NCBI RefSeq assembly: GCF_000196115.1
Contig: NC_005027.1
Span: 372,001 to 436,000, forward strand
Direction: 5' to 3'
Source of the DNA: Rhodopirellula baltica SH 1
Lineage (GTDB): Bacteria; Planctomycetota; Planctomycetia; Pirellulales; Pirellulaceae
Length of the DNA: 64,000 nt
Shown: piece by piece, positions 46,774 to 54,773 of the stretch
Numbering within the stretch: the stretch's first letter is position 1
Layout: every line of letters begins with the position of its first letter
Made by a program: the position numbers and the translations under genes
Notes under the pieces: generated by a model
Databases searched by the model: none
Told to the model about the DNA's origin: nothing
Seen by the model: the letters and a program-made list of their open reading frames with translations, nothing else

Positions 46774-47049
46774 GTAAGACTCTCCTAAGAAACAAAATGA
46801 AAATGGGAAGCAAAATCGATGCCCAAATGGAAGATTAGCGATGACCTGTCAGTCTGAGGAGTAGAAATCTCCAAAAATGTTACAAATCGCAAATCGTCTA
46901 AAACACCGCTATTTGTTGACCAATCCACTCTGGCCGGCCCGAACCTGCACGGCGCCCGGGCGAGCGAACTACCAAGAACCCAATTCGCCGCTCCGCCCCC
47001 ATCAACCGCCATGCGGCCAGCGTCTGGTTCATCCTCAACTAGCAACCGC

Positions 47050-47298
47050 TCAATGCTTTGCCGCTACGGTTCCATCGAGAGCAATCCTCGCCATGCAAAG
47101 CTGATAACAACTCTCGTATTCAGAACACTGCCGGCAATCATCCCATTCTTTGATATCGGTCTCGATGTTTGGTCGTGAACGCATCATGCCCGCTGGATGA
47201 TCGATGCGTACCGTGAATACCTTTCCGACACACTCGCCGACATTGATTGAATCGGGAAACATGGTTCCGAAGCATGCTTTGTGTTTCATCGCATCCAT
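47050..47298 (-). CDS. Small Cys-rich protein next to ACR3
   Basis: 82 aa with a strong ribosome site (AAGGAGG, 7 nt before the ATG at 47298). Cys pattern: ACFGTMFPDSINVGECVGKVFTVR near the N-terminus and CRQCSEYESCYQLCMAR near the C-terminus, six Cys in total, suited to bind metal or metalloid. It starts 13 bp after the stop of the arsenite exporter gene, so the two are one operon. I do not recognise a named family; a role in arsenic or metal handling is inferred from position only. Confidence 0.75.
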   Translation of the reverse strand: MDAMKHKACFGTMFPDSINVGECVGKVFTVRIDHPAGMMRSRPNIETDIKEWDDCRQCSEYESCYQLCMARIALDGTVAAKH

Positions 47299-47310
47299 TG
47301 CCTTGCCTCC

Positions 47311-48540
47311 TTATCCGGTATGAACGGGAAGTGTTTTATGGTCAGCGTTTGTCGCTTCTGAAACAAACCAACCACGTGTCTTGAGACAGAACTTGACCAG
47401 GGCCAACATCAACGGAACTTCAATCAACACACCCACGACCGTTGCAAGCGCTGCACCGGATGACAATCCGTACAACATGGTCGACGTTGCGATGGCAACC
47501 TCAAAGTGATTCGACGCGCCAATCATCGCCGTCGGTGCGGCTGATTCGTAAGTGAAGCCCATCACTTTGCTAATTACATATCCGAGTGCAAAGATGACCA
47601 ACGTTTGAATCGTTAACGGGATCGCGATCCAAAGAATCGTGAGCGGGTTTTCGACAATTGTTTCCCCCTTGAATGAAAACAAGAGTACTAGCGTTGCTAA
47701 TAGAGCGGTGATCGTGATAGGTGTGAGGTAGTGCAAGAACTGATCACGGAACCAAACTTCGCCCTTCGCTGCGATCAACCACTTGCGTGACAGATAACCA
47801 GCGATCAACGGCAACGCGACGTAAACACCGATCGATAGAAGCAAGGCCTGCCATGGAACCGGTAGCTGCCCAACCCCGAGTAGAAGCCCACCCAAGACAC
47901 CGTAAAGAACGAGCATCGTGAGCGAGTTGATCGCAACCATCACGAGCGTATGTCCATCATTGCCTTTCGCCAAAAAACCCCAAACCAGAACCATCGCTGT
48001 GCATGGCGCAATGCCGAGCAAGATGCATCCCGCCAAATAGCTACGCCAGAGTGGAACCTGCAGCATCTTCACGCCATCGACCAGCACCACTTCCCCGGAT
48101 CCATAGGTTGCCCCCACTTCGAGATTGCTTCCCAAAGGAGCTTTCACATGATCGACCGCGTCCGGACCAATGAAGCCAAGAAACAATGTGCCCAGAAAGA
48201 AACTCGCGATCGCATACATCGTGAACGGCTTGATCGCCCAGTTGATGAACAACGTCAAACCGACCGGGCGAATCGACTTACCGGCTTTGACCACTTCGCC
48301 AAAGTCGATCTTGACCATGATCGGGTACATCATGAAGAACAAACATATGGCGATTGGAATCGATATCACCGGCGCCTCGTTCACATAGATCGCCATCCCG
48401 TCGAGCGACTTGGCAATCCCAGGAGCAACCTTGCCCAAAGCAATCCCGGCGAGGATGCAAAGCCCCACCCAGACAGTGAGATATCGCTCAAAGAAACCAA
48501 TGCCCTTTTCATCTGTGGGGCAGACTTGCTGTTCACTCAC
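47311..48540 (-). CDS. ACR3-family arsenite exporter
   Basis: About 409 aa from a GTG at 48540 (reading [20 protein letters not shown]); the open frame extends to an ATG at 48717 whose extra 59 residues look non-native. Ten or so membrane segments of the BASS fold are visible. ACR3 marks: [15 protein letters not shown], the essential Cys in [29 protein letters not shown], and [24 protein letters not shown]. It expels As(III) from the cell. A Cys-rich small gene follows in the same operon. No arsR or arsC gene is adjacent, but possible operator dyads lie upstream (48571-48727). Confidence 0.92.
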   Translation of the reverse strand: MSEQQVCPTDEKGIGFFERYLTVWVGLCILAGIALGKVAPGIAKSLDGMAIYVNEAPVISIPIAICLFFMMYPIMVKIDFGEVVKAGKSIRPVGLTLFINWAIKPFTMYAIASFFLGTLFLGFIGPDAVDHVKAPLGSNLEVGATYGSGEVVLVDGVKMLQVPLWRSYLAGCILLGIAPCTAMVLVWGFLAKGNDGHTLVMVAINSLTMLVLYGVLGGLLLGVGQLPVPWQALLLSIGVYVALPLIAGYLSRKWLIAAKGEVWFRDQFLHYLTPITITALLATLVLLFSFKGETIVENPLTILWIAIPLTIQTLVIFALGYVISKVMGFTYESAAPTAMIGASNHFEVAIATSTMLYGLSSGAALATVVGVLIEVPLMLALVKFCLKTRGWFVSEATNADHKTLPVHTG

Positions 48541-48570
48541 GTTTCCATCCCTTGTTTTTTTCGTCAATCG

Positions 48571-48727
48571 GCGATAAACGTTTAAACAACGCAAAAAAAG
48601 CCGCCGCGACCATGCAACGAGCCTTTGAAAGAACCGGCTTCGATCAATCGGCCCGAGCCGGCCCGTAAGAACTCGAAGCCAATCGTTTCTCGGCCCAACG
48701 CCCAATCGTTTATTCACGATAAACGAT
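48571..48727. promoter_or_regulatory. Candidate operator dyads upstream of the arsenite exporter
   Basis: A perfect inverted repeat ATCGTTTAT-N5-ATAAACGAT lies at 48705-48727. A related word, GCGATAAACGTTTAAAC, lies at 48571-48587, just upstream of the GTG start at 48540. The shared half-site CGTTTAT is a plausible binding word for an ArsR-type regulator encoded elsewhere. The longer candidate start (48717) would place this inside the coding region, another reason to prefer the GTG. Confidence 0.5.
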
Positions 48728-49105
48728 ATCGGCTAGTTCGCAAACAGCCAATCAACCAAAATCAGACGGCCTGCGAAAAACTTAGATACCTCCGATTCCA
48801 AAACCTGTGGCCCCATCCCGATCACGGAACAATCACGGTCATCAGCCGTGTCGAGATGATCATGAGGACGAGGAACACGCGTGAGCTGGTCATTGATGCC
48901 GATCCCTGCCTAGAAGCCAACGCGAGCGAAGATTGCGGGCTTTCTACGGTGACTTTCCTTTGACCGACCGAACACCCGAAGCCGAATGGCACTTACTTTA
49001 CAAATTCACCCTCCCCCTGGGAGGGTCGAGCGAAGCGAGGGGAGGGCTACACACCGGGTTTTAGGTTCGCCCTCCCCGGCCTGAAGCGGGCCGACCCTCC
49101 CAGAG

Positions 49106-50474
49106 GGCATTGGTGTCTACACAAGCCGAACCTCACTGAGCGCGTCTTTTTCGAGTTGCCTCAGTTCGTCGGTGGTCATTTCCGTTTCGATCAGGAAGTC
49201 GAGCATCGTCAAGTGGATTCCATAGCCAGCAAGCAACGCCGGACCGGTGAACTTGACGCCCCGTTTCATCCGGCGTCCGCTGAGACGTATTAAATGGCGG
49301 CGGAATTTGATTGTTGATTCACTCTCGCTCGCTTCGAGTTGTTTCACTAGCACGCATGCCATCGACGCCATCAGCAAACGCTTGGTAATCGCCTCACCAG
49401 ATTCCTGCTGCCAGTATTCCAGCTCCTGGCCGTGACTCTTGAGCAGTTTGAAAAAGCTTTCAATCCGCCAACGAAAGTAGTACCAACGGCCCACGTCCGA
49501 TGCATTCGCTTGATCAGCGGGCACGTTTGTAAGCAAAGTCCACTCGGCAAGGATCCAGCCGTCCGCGTCGACTAAGCGGACAAACACCGTTCGCACTTCG
49601 ATAGGCTCGCCAGTGACAGCCTTCTTCTCGCCGTCAATCACCTCGCTATGAGGACGGTAAAGCGTGACGGTTTTCTCGGCAACCTGACGCTGAACCTTCT
49701 TTCCATGATAGAGAGCTTTGCCAGCATCGGCGTATTCGCACTGACTGTCGAGCTCGTCATTGAGTTCTGACAACAGAACCGATCGGCCTTCACAGCGGAC
49801 TCGGCGATCATCACAGCGGACCAGAAACAAGTGCCCTTTGGCGTGCCAGCTTCGCAGTCGGCCCAGTGAGTCGGCTTCGCGATCGATCACATGAACGACA
49901 CGCCGAGGCAACTCCCACTGTGCGACCTCATCCATTGTCGGCTCGAGTTGATCGAGGTGGTGATCATCGTGGGCTGGCGGATGCTCGGCGGTGCTATGGA
50001 CGGCATCGCCGGTTTTGACGTGGACCTGCATTGGTGCCAAAGTGACGCCCGTGTCGGCTTCGATCAGCAGCGAGGTCGTGAGGTCGTAACCGATATCCGT
50101 CTCGTGAGTGAGCTGCAGCAGATCTTTCTTGCGTTTGGTCTGCGAACCGTACGCTAGCTTGCACCAATCATGTGCCAGCAGCACGAAATCCGACTTACTG
50201 CCCGCGCAGCCGTCTCGACCGAGCTGTCGCAGCGGCTCGATGAGCTTTAGGAGCGAAACTCGTTCGTTTTGAGGAATCGCCAGAGGTTTTGGCTTGCTGA
50301 GGTGGATTTCTCCACGTCCAGCGAGCAACGAGGCCCATGGCTAGTCCTCGTGGAGGCTTTCATATGCGACTTCACCTGAGCGTGATATTGCTTCTGCAAA
50401 CGCGTTTCCAACGCTATTTTTATCCCATCCAGCGACTCGTACCAAAGTCAAGCAGATGTGTAGACACCAATGCC
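49106..50474 (-). mobile_element. IS4-family insertion sequence, 1369 bp
   Basis: Inverted ends GGCATTGGTGTCTACACA at both sides, flanked by a 5-bp direct repeat CAGAG (49101-49105 and 50475-50479). Removing it restores the palindromic sequence CCCTCCCAGAGGGAGGGTG of the host element, which supports the boundaries. Carries one transposase gene on the minus strand that appears to have an in-frame stop near its start. Confidence 0.9.
49117..50328 (-). CDS. IS4-family transposase, probably interrupted by a stop codon
   Basis: 403 codons open from a TTG at 50328. RNase H-like DDE features: KSDFVLLAHDWCKLAYGS (first D), RVVHVIDREADSLGRL (second D), and the Y-(2)-R-(3)-E-(6)-K signature WYYFRWRIESFFKLLKSHGQELE. 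The same frame continues upstream beyond a single TAG (50341-50343) with DKNSVGNAFAEAISRSGEV...ESLHED, all inside the IS, so the original protein was probably longer by 30-45 residues. No ATG with a ribosome site is found downstream of the TAG. The product may therefore be inactive unless the stop is read through or translation restarts. Confidence 0.8.
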   Translation of the reverse strand: MLAGRGEIHLSKPKPLAIPQNERVSLLKLIEPLRQLGRDGCAGSKSDFVLLAHDWCKLAYGSQTKRKKDLLQLTHETDIGYDLTTSLLIEADTGVTLAPMQVHVKTGDAVHSTAEHPPAHDDHHLDQLEPTMDEVAQWELPRRVVHVIDREADSLGRLRSWHAKGHLFLVRCDDRRVRCEGRSVLLSELNDELDSQCEYADAGKALYHGKKVQRQVAEKTVTLYRPHSEVIDGEKKAVTGEPIEVRTVFVRLVDADGWILAEWTLLTNVPADQANASDVGRWYYFRWRIESFFKLLKSHGQELEYWQQESGEAITKRLLMASMACVLVKQLEASESESTIKFRRHLIRLSGRRMKRGVKFTGPALLAGYGIHLTMLDFLIETEMTTDELRQLEKDALSEVRLV

Positions 50475-50520
50475 CAGAGGGAGGGTGAAGTAAGTGCCAT
50501 TCACCCGAAGCCGCGTTGAG

Positions 50521-51000
50521 GGCAATCACAACTTGGTTGAACTCGGAATAATCGATTGCGGTAGCCCACCGCTAACGGAGGCCCGATGGTCGCTTCGGCG
50601 ACATACCAGTGATCCTCCGTGGGGAAGATAAGCCACGATTACGATCGGTCCGGCGTTTGCTCCTCTGTCACTGGAAGCACCGGCTCTTGAGCAACCTAAT
50701 CTGCTCATCGAGCTAACAATCCCCATTGCACAAGGGTTTACTGCTCGTCAAGCAATCATCCACCTACACCGACGACGACCGGAGCACTTGGGAACGCAGA
50801 CAAGACTAGACAGACCCCGGCAGCCGACGCATTGCCCCAATTACACGCATGGGTGAAAGCCAATGCAAACAATGAACGCCCTGAAGAACTTCACGCCGGC
50901 TTCCTGAGTGCCTATTGGACGAAATCGGCTACCTTCTCTTTACGACAGTGCCCACCGCAACTGGCCCACCAAACCAGTGCCTGATGACAAGGAAGCAACC
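50521..51000. other. Intergenic region, no gene seen
   Basis: 480 bp between the miniature element and the antiporter gene. I see no gene, RNA or strong hairpin; the antiporter promoter should lie in its right part. Confidence 0.4.
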
Positions 51001-52260
51001 ATGAGCATGGAACCGGTGACCGCCTGGGCTCTCTTATCCGGTCTGATCTTTCTGCTCGCGGCGTTGGGACGTGGGCCAATGAGACGTTGGCCGGTATCCA
51101 TGCCCGCGATCTATCTGCTGATCGGTGCCGCGATCGGACCGTGGGGACTGAGGTTGCTCGATTTCCAGTTGATCAAACATGTCAAAGTGGTGGAATCAGT
51201 GACAGAAGTCGCCGTCCTGATCAGCTTGCTGACTGCCGGATTGCAACTCAAGCCACGATGGCATCACTACCTAAGAGCCCCCATTCCACTGGCGTCTGTG
51301 ACGATGGTCGTCACGATCGCCGGAGTTGCCATGGTCGGAACGATGCTCTTGGACTTGCCCTTGGGAGCCGCGATTTTGCTGGGAGCGGTTCTTGCACCGA
51401 CGGATCCGGTGCTGGCCAGTGACGTGCAAGTCAAACATCACGATGACACTGATCGATTGCGATACGCACTCACCGGTGAAGCCGGCCTGAACGATGGTGC
51501 CGCTTTTCCGTTCATCATGCTTGGACTGGGATTGCTCGGTCATCACCAGCTCGGCGAATATGGCTGGCGGTGGATCACTGTTGATCTTTTGTGGGCAACC
51601 ACGGCAGGACTCGGTATCGGTTGGTTGAGCGGCTACTCGGTCAGCCGTGTGGCGGTGTGGATCAAACGTCAAACCAACTCGCCCGCCGCCTGTGAAGAGG
51701 CTTTGACCTTGGGGCTGATCGGACTGAGTTATGGTGCGGCACTCCTGCTTCACGCCTATGGGTTTCTGGCTGTCTTTGCCGCGGGTGTCGCGATGCGGCG
51801 GTACGCGGAAAGACAATCCGACGACGAGCAGCCCGACAAACTGATGCACACGGTGACGGAAGTGAACGACCAATTCGGTCACATCGTCGAAGTCGCCGTT
51901 GTCGTGCTGGTGGGCGCTCTCGCGACCTCCTACTGGACAATGGCGAGCGATTGGTGGATCGCCATGCTCGTGTTCTTCCTGTTCCGACCAATCGGTGTGC
52001 TGCTCGCATTGGCGGTGAAGGACATTCGCTTCTCACAAAAGATCTTGATCTCTCTTTTCGGCATTCGCGGAATCGGCTCGCTCTACTACCTCAGCTACGC
52101 GATCAGCCACGGACTGGAAGATCCCATCGCCAATCGACTCGCTGGAATCGTTCTCACCACAATCACGCTTTCCATCGTGATCCACAGCAATGTTGCCTCG
52201 CTGATGATGCGAAGGTATGCGGAAGAAAAGGATGACAAGACCTCTGCCGCTACCAACTGA
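51001..52260 (+). CDS. CPA1-type cation/proton antiporter
   Basis: About 419 aa from the ATG at 51001 (MSMEPVTAWALLSGLIFLLAALG), with AAGGAAG as ribosome site; the frame is open 31 codons upstream. Twelve or so membrane segments. The family motifs are visible: VAVLISLLTAGLQLKPR, AAILLGAVLAPTDPVLASDVQVKHHDD and the second acidic site ALTGEAGLNDGAAFPF, as in CPA1/NhaP-type exchangers, then GIRGIGSLYYLSYAI. It exchanges Na+ or K+ for protons across the inner membrane. No cytoplasmic regulatory (TrkA/USP) domain is attached. Confidence 0.9.
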   Translation: MSMEPVTAWALLSGLIFLLAALGRGPMRRWPVSMPAIYLLIGAAIGPWGLRLLDFQLIKHVKVVESVTEVAVLISLLTAGLQLKPRWHHYLRAPIPLASVTMVVTIAGVAMVGTMLLDLPLGAAILLGAVLAPTDPVLASDVQVKHHDDTDRLRYALTGEAGLNDGAAFPFIMLGLGLLGHHQLGEYGWRWITVDLLWATTAGLGIGWLSGYSVSRVAVWIKRQTNSPAACEEALTLGLIGLSYGAALLLHAYGFLAVFAAGVAMRRYAERQSDDEQPDKLMHTVTEVNDQFGHIVEVAVVVLVGALATSYWTMASDWWIAMLVFFLFRPIGVLLALAVKDIRFSQKILISLFGIRGIGSLYYLSYAISHGLEDPIANRLAGIVLTTITLSIVIHSNVASLMMRRYAEEKDDKTSAATN

Positions 52261-52500
52261 CCGTTCTTCGATGCGAGGCTGAATGATCTTTCTCGCTGAT
52301 TCACCGGGCCCTGGCACGGCCTCGATTGCCTTGTTCCAACGACCAATGGGAAGCGGACATGTGGAAAACGGACATCGCTACCCACGGGGAACCCCGCGAA
52401 AGAAGCCCCGTGGCTTCGCCCTTCTCTGTGCTGCGGGGCGAGTTACCTTGGGTGAAATTCCAAACCGAACTCAAACGACAATTCAGAGAGACCAAAGCAG

Positions 52501-52962
52501 ATGGGACAACTTCAAGATGTGGGTGAGGCAGATGGTTGGCGGTGCTGGCTTTGCGACGAACCGGTCGACCCTGACATGTCACCTAACGATCCGCGCGGCG
52601 CAAGTTTGGACACTCGTATCAGCAAGGGCCGGGCAAAGAAAAAGAAACAGGAAAAGGGCGATATGCCAACCGAGCGACTCGCTCACAAGAGTTGCAACTC
52701 CGGCAAAGGGTCGAATGACCCGGTGGTGCCTTGGCCCGATCATCTCATTGTTGTCGATCCAGCTCCGATCATCGCTGCGGCTGAACGATTGCAGCGAAAA
52801 GGTGGCCGCGAAGCGATGGCTCGTTGCCCAACCCGCGAGGATGCCGATGCGGTGGCCAAGTGGCTCGTTGATCGACTCTCGCGTCTCACGCCGGGGCTAG
52901 AAGTGCGCACGGAAATTGCAAGTACCGGTGGCCAGCATCTAGTCAGCTTGCGGACGTCGTAG
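52501..52962 (+). CDS. HNH-like protein lacking the catalytic His
   Basis: 153 aa. The first half has the layout of a bacterial HNH endonuclease: WRCWLCDEPVDP (CxxC), ASLDTRISKG and RLAHKSCNSGKG (HxxCN...G). In active HNH proteins the middle motif is normally DH(I/V); here it is DTR, so the general-base His is missing. The second half (about 95-153, REDADAVAKWLVDRLSRLTPGLEVRTEIAST) is an unrecognised helical region. It lies 620 bp before the tRNA array. It may be a decayed nuclease or a zinc-binding DNA-binding protein. Confidence 0.6.
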   Translation: MGQLQDVGEADGWRCWLCDEPVDPDMSPNDPRGASLDTRISKGRAKKKKQEKGDMPTERLAHKSCNSGKGSNDPVVPWPDHLIVVDPAPIIAAAERLQRKGGREAMARCPTREDADAVAKWLVDRLSRLTPGLEVRTEIASTGGQHLVSLRTS

Positions 52963-53293
52963 AACCACCTTGAACCATCGCGTTGCGAACATCCCGCTCT
53001 TCACCCAAATCGGAAGCCTGAACGTCGCCGAACTCTGGCGTCTACTTCATCACCCGCGATTCTCTCAGCAGACAATTCGTCTAATGCGGCCGATCCACCA
53101 ACATCGCGTGACGACGACATCAGCTTCGATCAGACTGCACGTTCTGGATCGGGGTGGAACCATTCTCTTCCGAAGCGGTCCGCACCTCCCAAAGAAGCGA
53201 AGTAAAAACTGGACAACCGCTTCCATTTGGAAGAGTTCGGAATGAGGTCGAAGAAGCAAAGTCACAACCAGCCGCGTCAGCAAGGCCGCACGC
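52963..53293. other. Intergenic stretch, nothing clear
   Basis: 331 bp between the HNH-like gene and a small minus-strand frame. A 91-codon plus-strand frame from 52970 has no ribosome site or recognisable sequence, and I do not call it. Confidence 0.35.
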
Positions 53294-53506
53294 TTACTCG
53301 GCCTGATCCAATTCATGCGTCACCTTCGCAACTAGCAATCGTTCGCAGGGCATGTAGCGTTGTCCCATCATGAACGTCGTCAGCTTGCCCGACTTCGAAT
53401 AATTTTCGTTCGGGACGATCTGGTCCACCGTTATCGTGTCAGACGAATCCGAAGCCAACAGCATCATGACTTTCAATGGCTCTTTTTCGGACCGATAAAC
53501 CAGCAA
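53294..53506 (-). CDS. Hypothetical small protein, start uncertain
   Basis: 70 codons from a TTG; the frame is open about 17 codons further upstream (SLFVSRQPAGPSPDTERLLVYRSE) without an ATG. It reads VDQIVPNENYSKSGKLTTFMMGQRYMPCERLLVAKVTHELDQ, which looks coding in composition, but I do not recognise the family. It may be the 3' remnant of a longer gene cut off near 53560, where the tRNA array ends. Confidence 0.35.
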   Translation of the reverse strand: MLVYRSEKEPLKVMMLLASDSSDTITVDQIVPNENYSKSGKLTTFMMGQRYMPCERLLVAKVTHELDQAE

Positions 53507-53583
53507 TCGCTCCGTATCAGGTGATGGGCCAGCGGGTTGTCGTGAAACGAACAGACTTCAACCAGCGTCGCATCATAGCCAAG

Positions 53584-53655
53584 TACTGAGGGCGGGAGTC
53601 GAACCCGCAAGCACTTGTTCCTAAGACAAGCGGCTCGCCGTTGGCCTACCTCAGC
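53584..53655 (-). tRNA. tRNA-Leu (UAG) with short variable loop
   Basis: Acceptor GCTGAGG/CCTCAGT (first pair G-U), anticodon stem CTTGT/ACAAG, loop CTTAGGA with anticodon TAG, T stem GCGGG/CCCGC with TTCGACT. The variable loop is only about 5 nt, whereas bacterial tRNA-Leu has a long arm. No CCA is encoded. Confidence 0.85.
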
Positions 53656-53671
53656 GTTTCTCAAAAGAGAG

Positions 53672-53742
53672 TGGAGCACCGGGGAATCGAACCCCGATTT
53701 TCTGCGTGCAAAACAGACGTCTTCCCGTTGGACGAGCGCCCC
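53672..53742 (-). tRNA. tRNA-Ala (UGC)
   Basis: Acceptor GGGGCGC/GTGCTCC with the Ala identity pair G3-U70, anticodon stem TCTGT/GCAGA, loop TTTGCAC (anticodon TGC), T arm CGGGG-TTCGATT-CCCCG. No encoded CCA. Confidence 0.9.
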
Positions 53743-53980
53743 ATGAATGAAGCAAGAAGAGTGATGAGTGGACAACGAAAATGGTTCGCCTCGGGAGTTT
53801 CACTCTTGAAGCTTCCTTCCGTGCTACGCATGCAGTCGCGGAGCACTGTCGCCTGTCGACTTGCGATGTTTTTTGATCGCCTTGTGCGAGTCAGGAAGTT
53901 GGTCGTCTTCGACAAATACGTCACCGACGCTTTCGACCACCCAACCGTCGACCCAACGCTCCCATGGACCATTCATCAAG
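53743..53980. other. Long spacer in the tRNA array
   Basis: 238 bp, the longest gap in the array. A minus-strand frame (53976-53824, 50 codons, MNGPWERWVDGWVVESVGDV...) fills most of it, but it lacks a ribosome site and a known match. No further tRNA structure is found. Confidence 0.35.
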
Positions 53981-54064
53981 CGGAAGCCGTGGGACTCGAA
54001 CCCACAACGGTTTTTGACCGCAGCTGTTTTCAAGACAGTGTCCTCATCCGGCCGGGTGACTTCC
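53981..54064 (-). tRNA. tRNA-Ser (UGA)
   Basis: Acceptor GGAAGTC/GGCTTCC, loop CTTGAAA with anticodon TGA on a CTGT/ACAG stem, long variable arm CGGT-CAAAA-ACCG as expected for Ser, T arm GTGGG-TTCGAGT-CCCAC. No encoded CCA. Confidence 0.93.
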
Positions 54065-54075
54065 AGGAATAGCGT

Positions 54076-54157
54076 GTTAGCTTTTACCGGGTTAGCCGTT
54101 AGCAAAACCCGACCCCAAAAAGCTAATCGCTAATTGGCTAACAGCTAATGAGCTAAC
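54076..54157. repeat. GTTAGC/GCTAAC inverted-repeat spacer, copy 1
   Basis: Several GTTAGC words on the left, a central AAAAAGCTAATCG, and several GCTAA(C/T) words on the right form a large imperfect palindrome. A second version lies at 54961-55033 in the same array. Confidence 0.65.
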
Positions 54158-54161
54158 CAAG

Positions 54162-54236
54162 TGACGTGAGCGGGAATCGAACCCGCGGACTCCTGGATGA
54201 AAACCAGACGATTCTGCCAACAGAATCTACCACGCC
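54162..54236 (-). tRNA. tRNA-Glu (UUC)
   Basis: Acceptor GGCGTGG/TCACGTC (two G-U pairs), extended D stem GATTCTG/CAGAATC, anticodon stem TCTGG/CCAGG, loop TTTTCAT (anticodon TTC), T arm GCGGG-TTCGATT-CCCGC. No encoded CCA. Confidence 0.88.
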
Positions 54237-54261
54237 GTTTTGTTGCTTCGGTCGAAGCGAG

Positions 54262-54333
54262 TACCGCATAGGAGTTTCGATCTCCTTCCTGCTGCCTGAG
54301 AAGCAGCCGACCTAGCCAGTAGTCGAATGCGGC
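54262..54333 (-). tRNA. tRNA-Glu (CUC)
   Basis: Acceptor GCCGCAT/ATGCGGT, D stem GACT/GGTC, anticodon stem GCTGC/GCAGC with loop TTCTCAG (anticodon CTC), T stem AGGAG/CTCCT with loop ATCGAAA, where the first T of the usual TTCGA is A. No encoded CCA. Confidence 0.85.
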
Positions 54334-54343
54334 GAATTAAAAG

Positions 54344-54416
54344 CGATGGCAACGGGAGTCGAACCCGCAGCGACTTGATAGACAATCAAGCTTCCTTCCC
54401 AGAGGAAATCGCCACC
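54344..54416 (-). tRNA. tRNA-Asp (GUC)
   Basis: Acceptor GGTGGCG/TGCCATC with discriminator G, anticodon stem CTTGA/TCAAG, loop TTGTCTA (anticodon GTC), T arm GCGGG-TTCGACT-CCCGT. No encoded CCA. Confidence 0.9.
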
Positions 54417-54430
54417 GAATATGTTCACAG

Positions 54431-54504
54431 TGTGACCGATCGGAATTGAACCGACATGGACTTCGTTCACAGCGAAGTTCCTGAAACCAATGCAGGACGG
54501 CCAC
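54431..54504 (-). tRNA. tRNA-His (GUG) without G-1:C73
   Basis: Acceptor GTGGCCG/CGGTCAC, anticodon stem CTTCG/CGAAG, loop CTGTGAA (anticodon GTG), T loop TTCAATT. The base before position 1 is T and the discriminator is A, so the usual bacterial G-1:C73 pair is missing. No encoded CCA. Confidence 0.87.
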
Positions 54505-54506
54505 AG

Positions 54507-54581
54507 GGCCGAGGACAGGAATTGAACCAATGGACTCCTCGTTCAGAGCGAGGTGCAGCGACCAACAACTGCTACTCCGGC
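54507..54581 (-). tRNA. tRNA-Gln (CUG), slightly degenerate
   Basis: Anticodon stem CCTCG/CGAGG, loop CTCTGAA (anticodon CTG). The acceptor GCCGGAG/CCTCGGC has one A-C mismatch and the T stem ATTGG/CCTGT one T-T mismatch. It starts 2 bp from tRNA-His. No encoded CCA. Confidence 0.8.
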
Positions 54582-54602
54582 GTTTGGTCTTCAATACATC
54601 AG

Positions 54603-54670
54603 CACTCCGTCCGGGAATTGAACCCGACCTGCGAGCTTCAAAGGCTCACGTCGCGACTACGCGCCGGAGA
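54603..54670 (-). tRNA. tRNA-Gln (UUG), short and degenerate
   Basis: Anticodon stem TGAGC/GCTCG with loop CTTTGAA (anticodon TTG), T arm TCGGG-TTCAATT-CCCGG. The acceptor TCTCCGG/ACGGAGT has mismatches at the first and last pairs, and the gene is only 68 nt. No encoded CCA. Confidence 0.75.
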
Positions 54671-54773
54671 ATGAGAGGGGGAGTCTGGGAGATGGGGAGA
54701 ATGGGAGACCTCAGACTTGAATCACTTATCTTCCGCTCTCCCTGACTCCCCTTCTCCCCATCTCGCTTCAAAG
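54671..54773. repeat. Purine/pyrimidine inverted-repeat spacer
   Basis: A purine-rich half (GAGTCTGGGAGATGGGGAGA...) and a pyrimidine-rich half (CTCCCCTTCTCCCCATCTC) can pair across a short middle. No gene. Confidence 0.55.

Larger units (their letters stand above)
48985..50501. repeat. Miniature element (143 bp without insert) interrupted by IS4
   Basis: Perfect 14-bp inverted ends AATGGCACTTACTT (48985-48998) and AAGTAAGTGCCATT (50488-50501) with flanking 12-bp direct repeats CACCCGAAGCCG (48973-48984 and 50502-50513). Removing the IS4 element and one of its 5-bp target copies leaves 143 bp, largely an imperfect palindrome (CACCCTCCCCCTGGGAGGGTCG near the left end; CGACCCTCCCAGAGGGAGGGTG restored at the right). 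It has no coding capacity. Ends plus direct repeats suggest a non-autonomous transposable element; 12 bp is a long target duplication. Confidence 0.75.

Noticed and set aside
48625-48963. 112-codon plus-strand frame upstream of the arsenite exporter
   Set aside because: It overlaps the exporter's upstream region and operator dyads, and reads like random sequence.
52376-52430. Possible riboswitch-like hairpin in CCCACGGGGAACCCCG...CCCCGTGG
   Set aside because: It is a simple palindrome-rich stretch without a known aptamer core and is not close to a start codon.
52970-53245. 91-codon plus-strand frame after the HNH-like gene
   Set aside because: No ribosome site, no recognisable domain and unusual composition; treated as non-coding.
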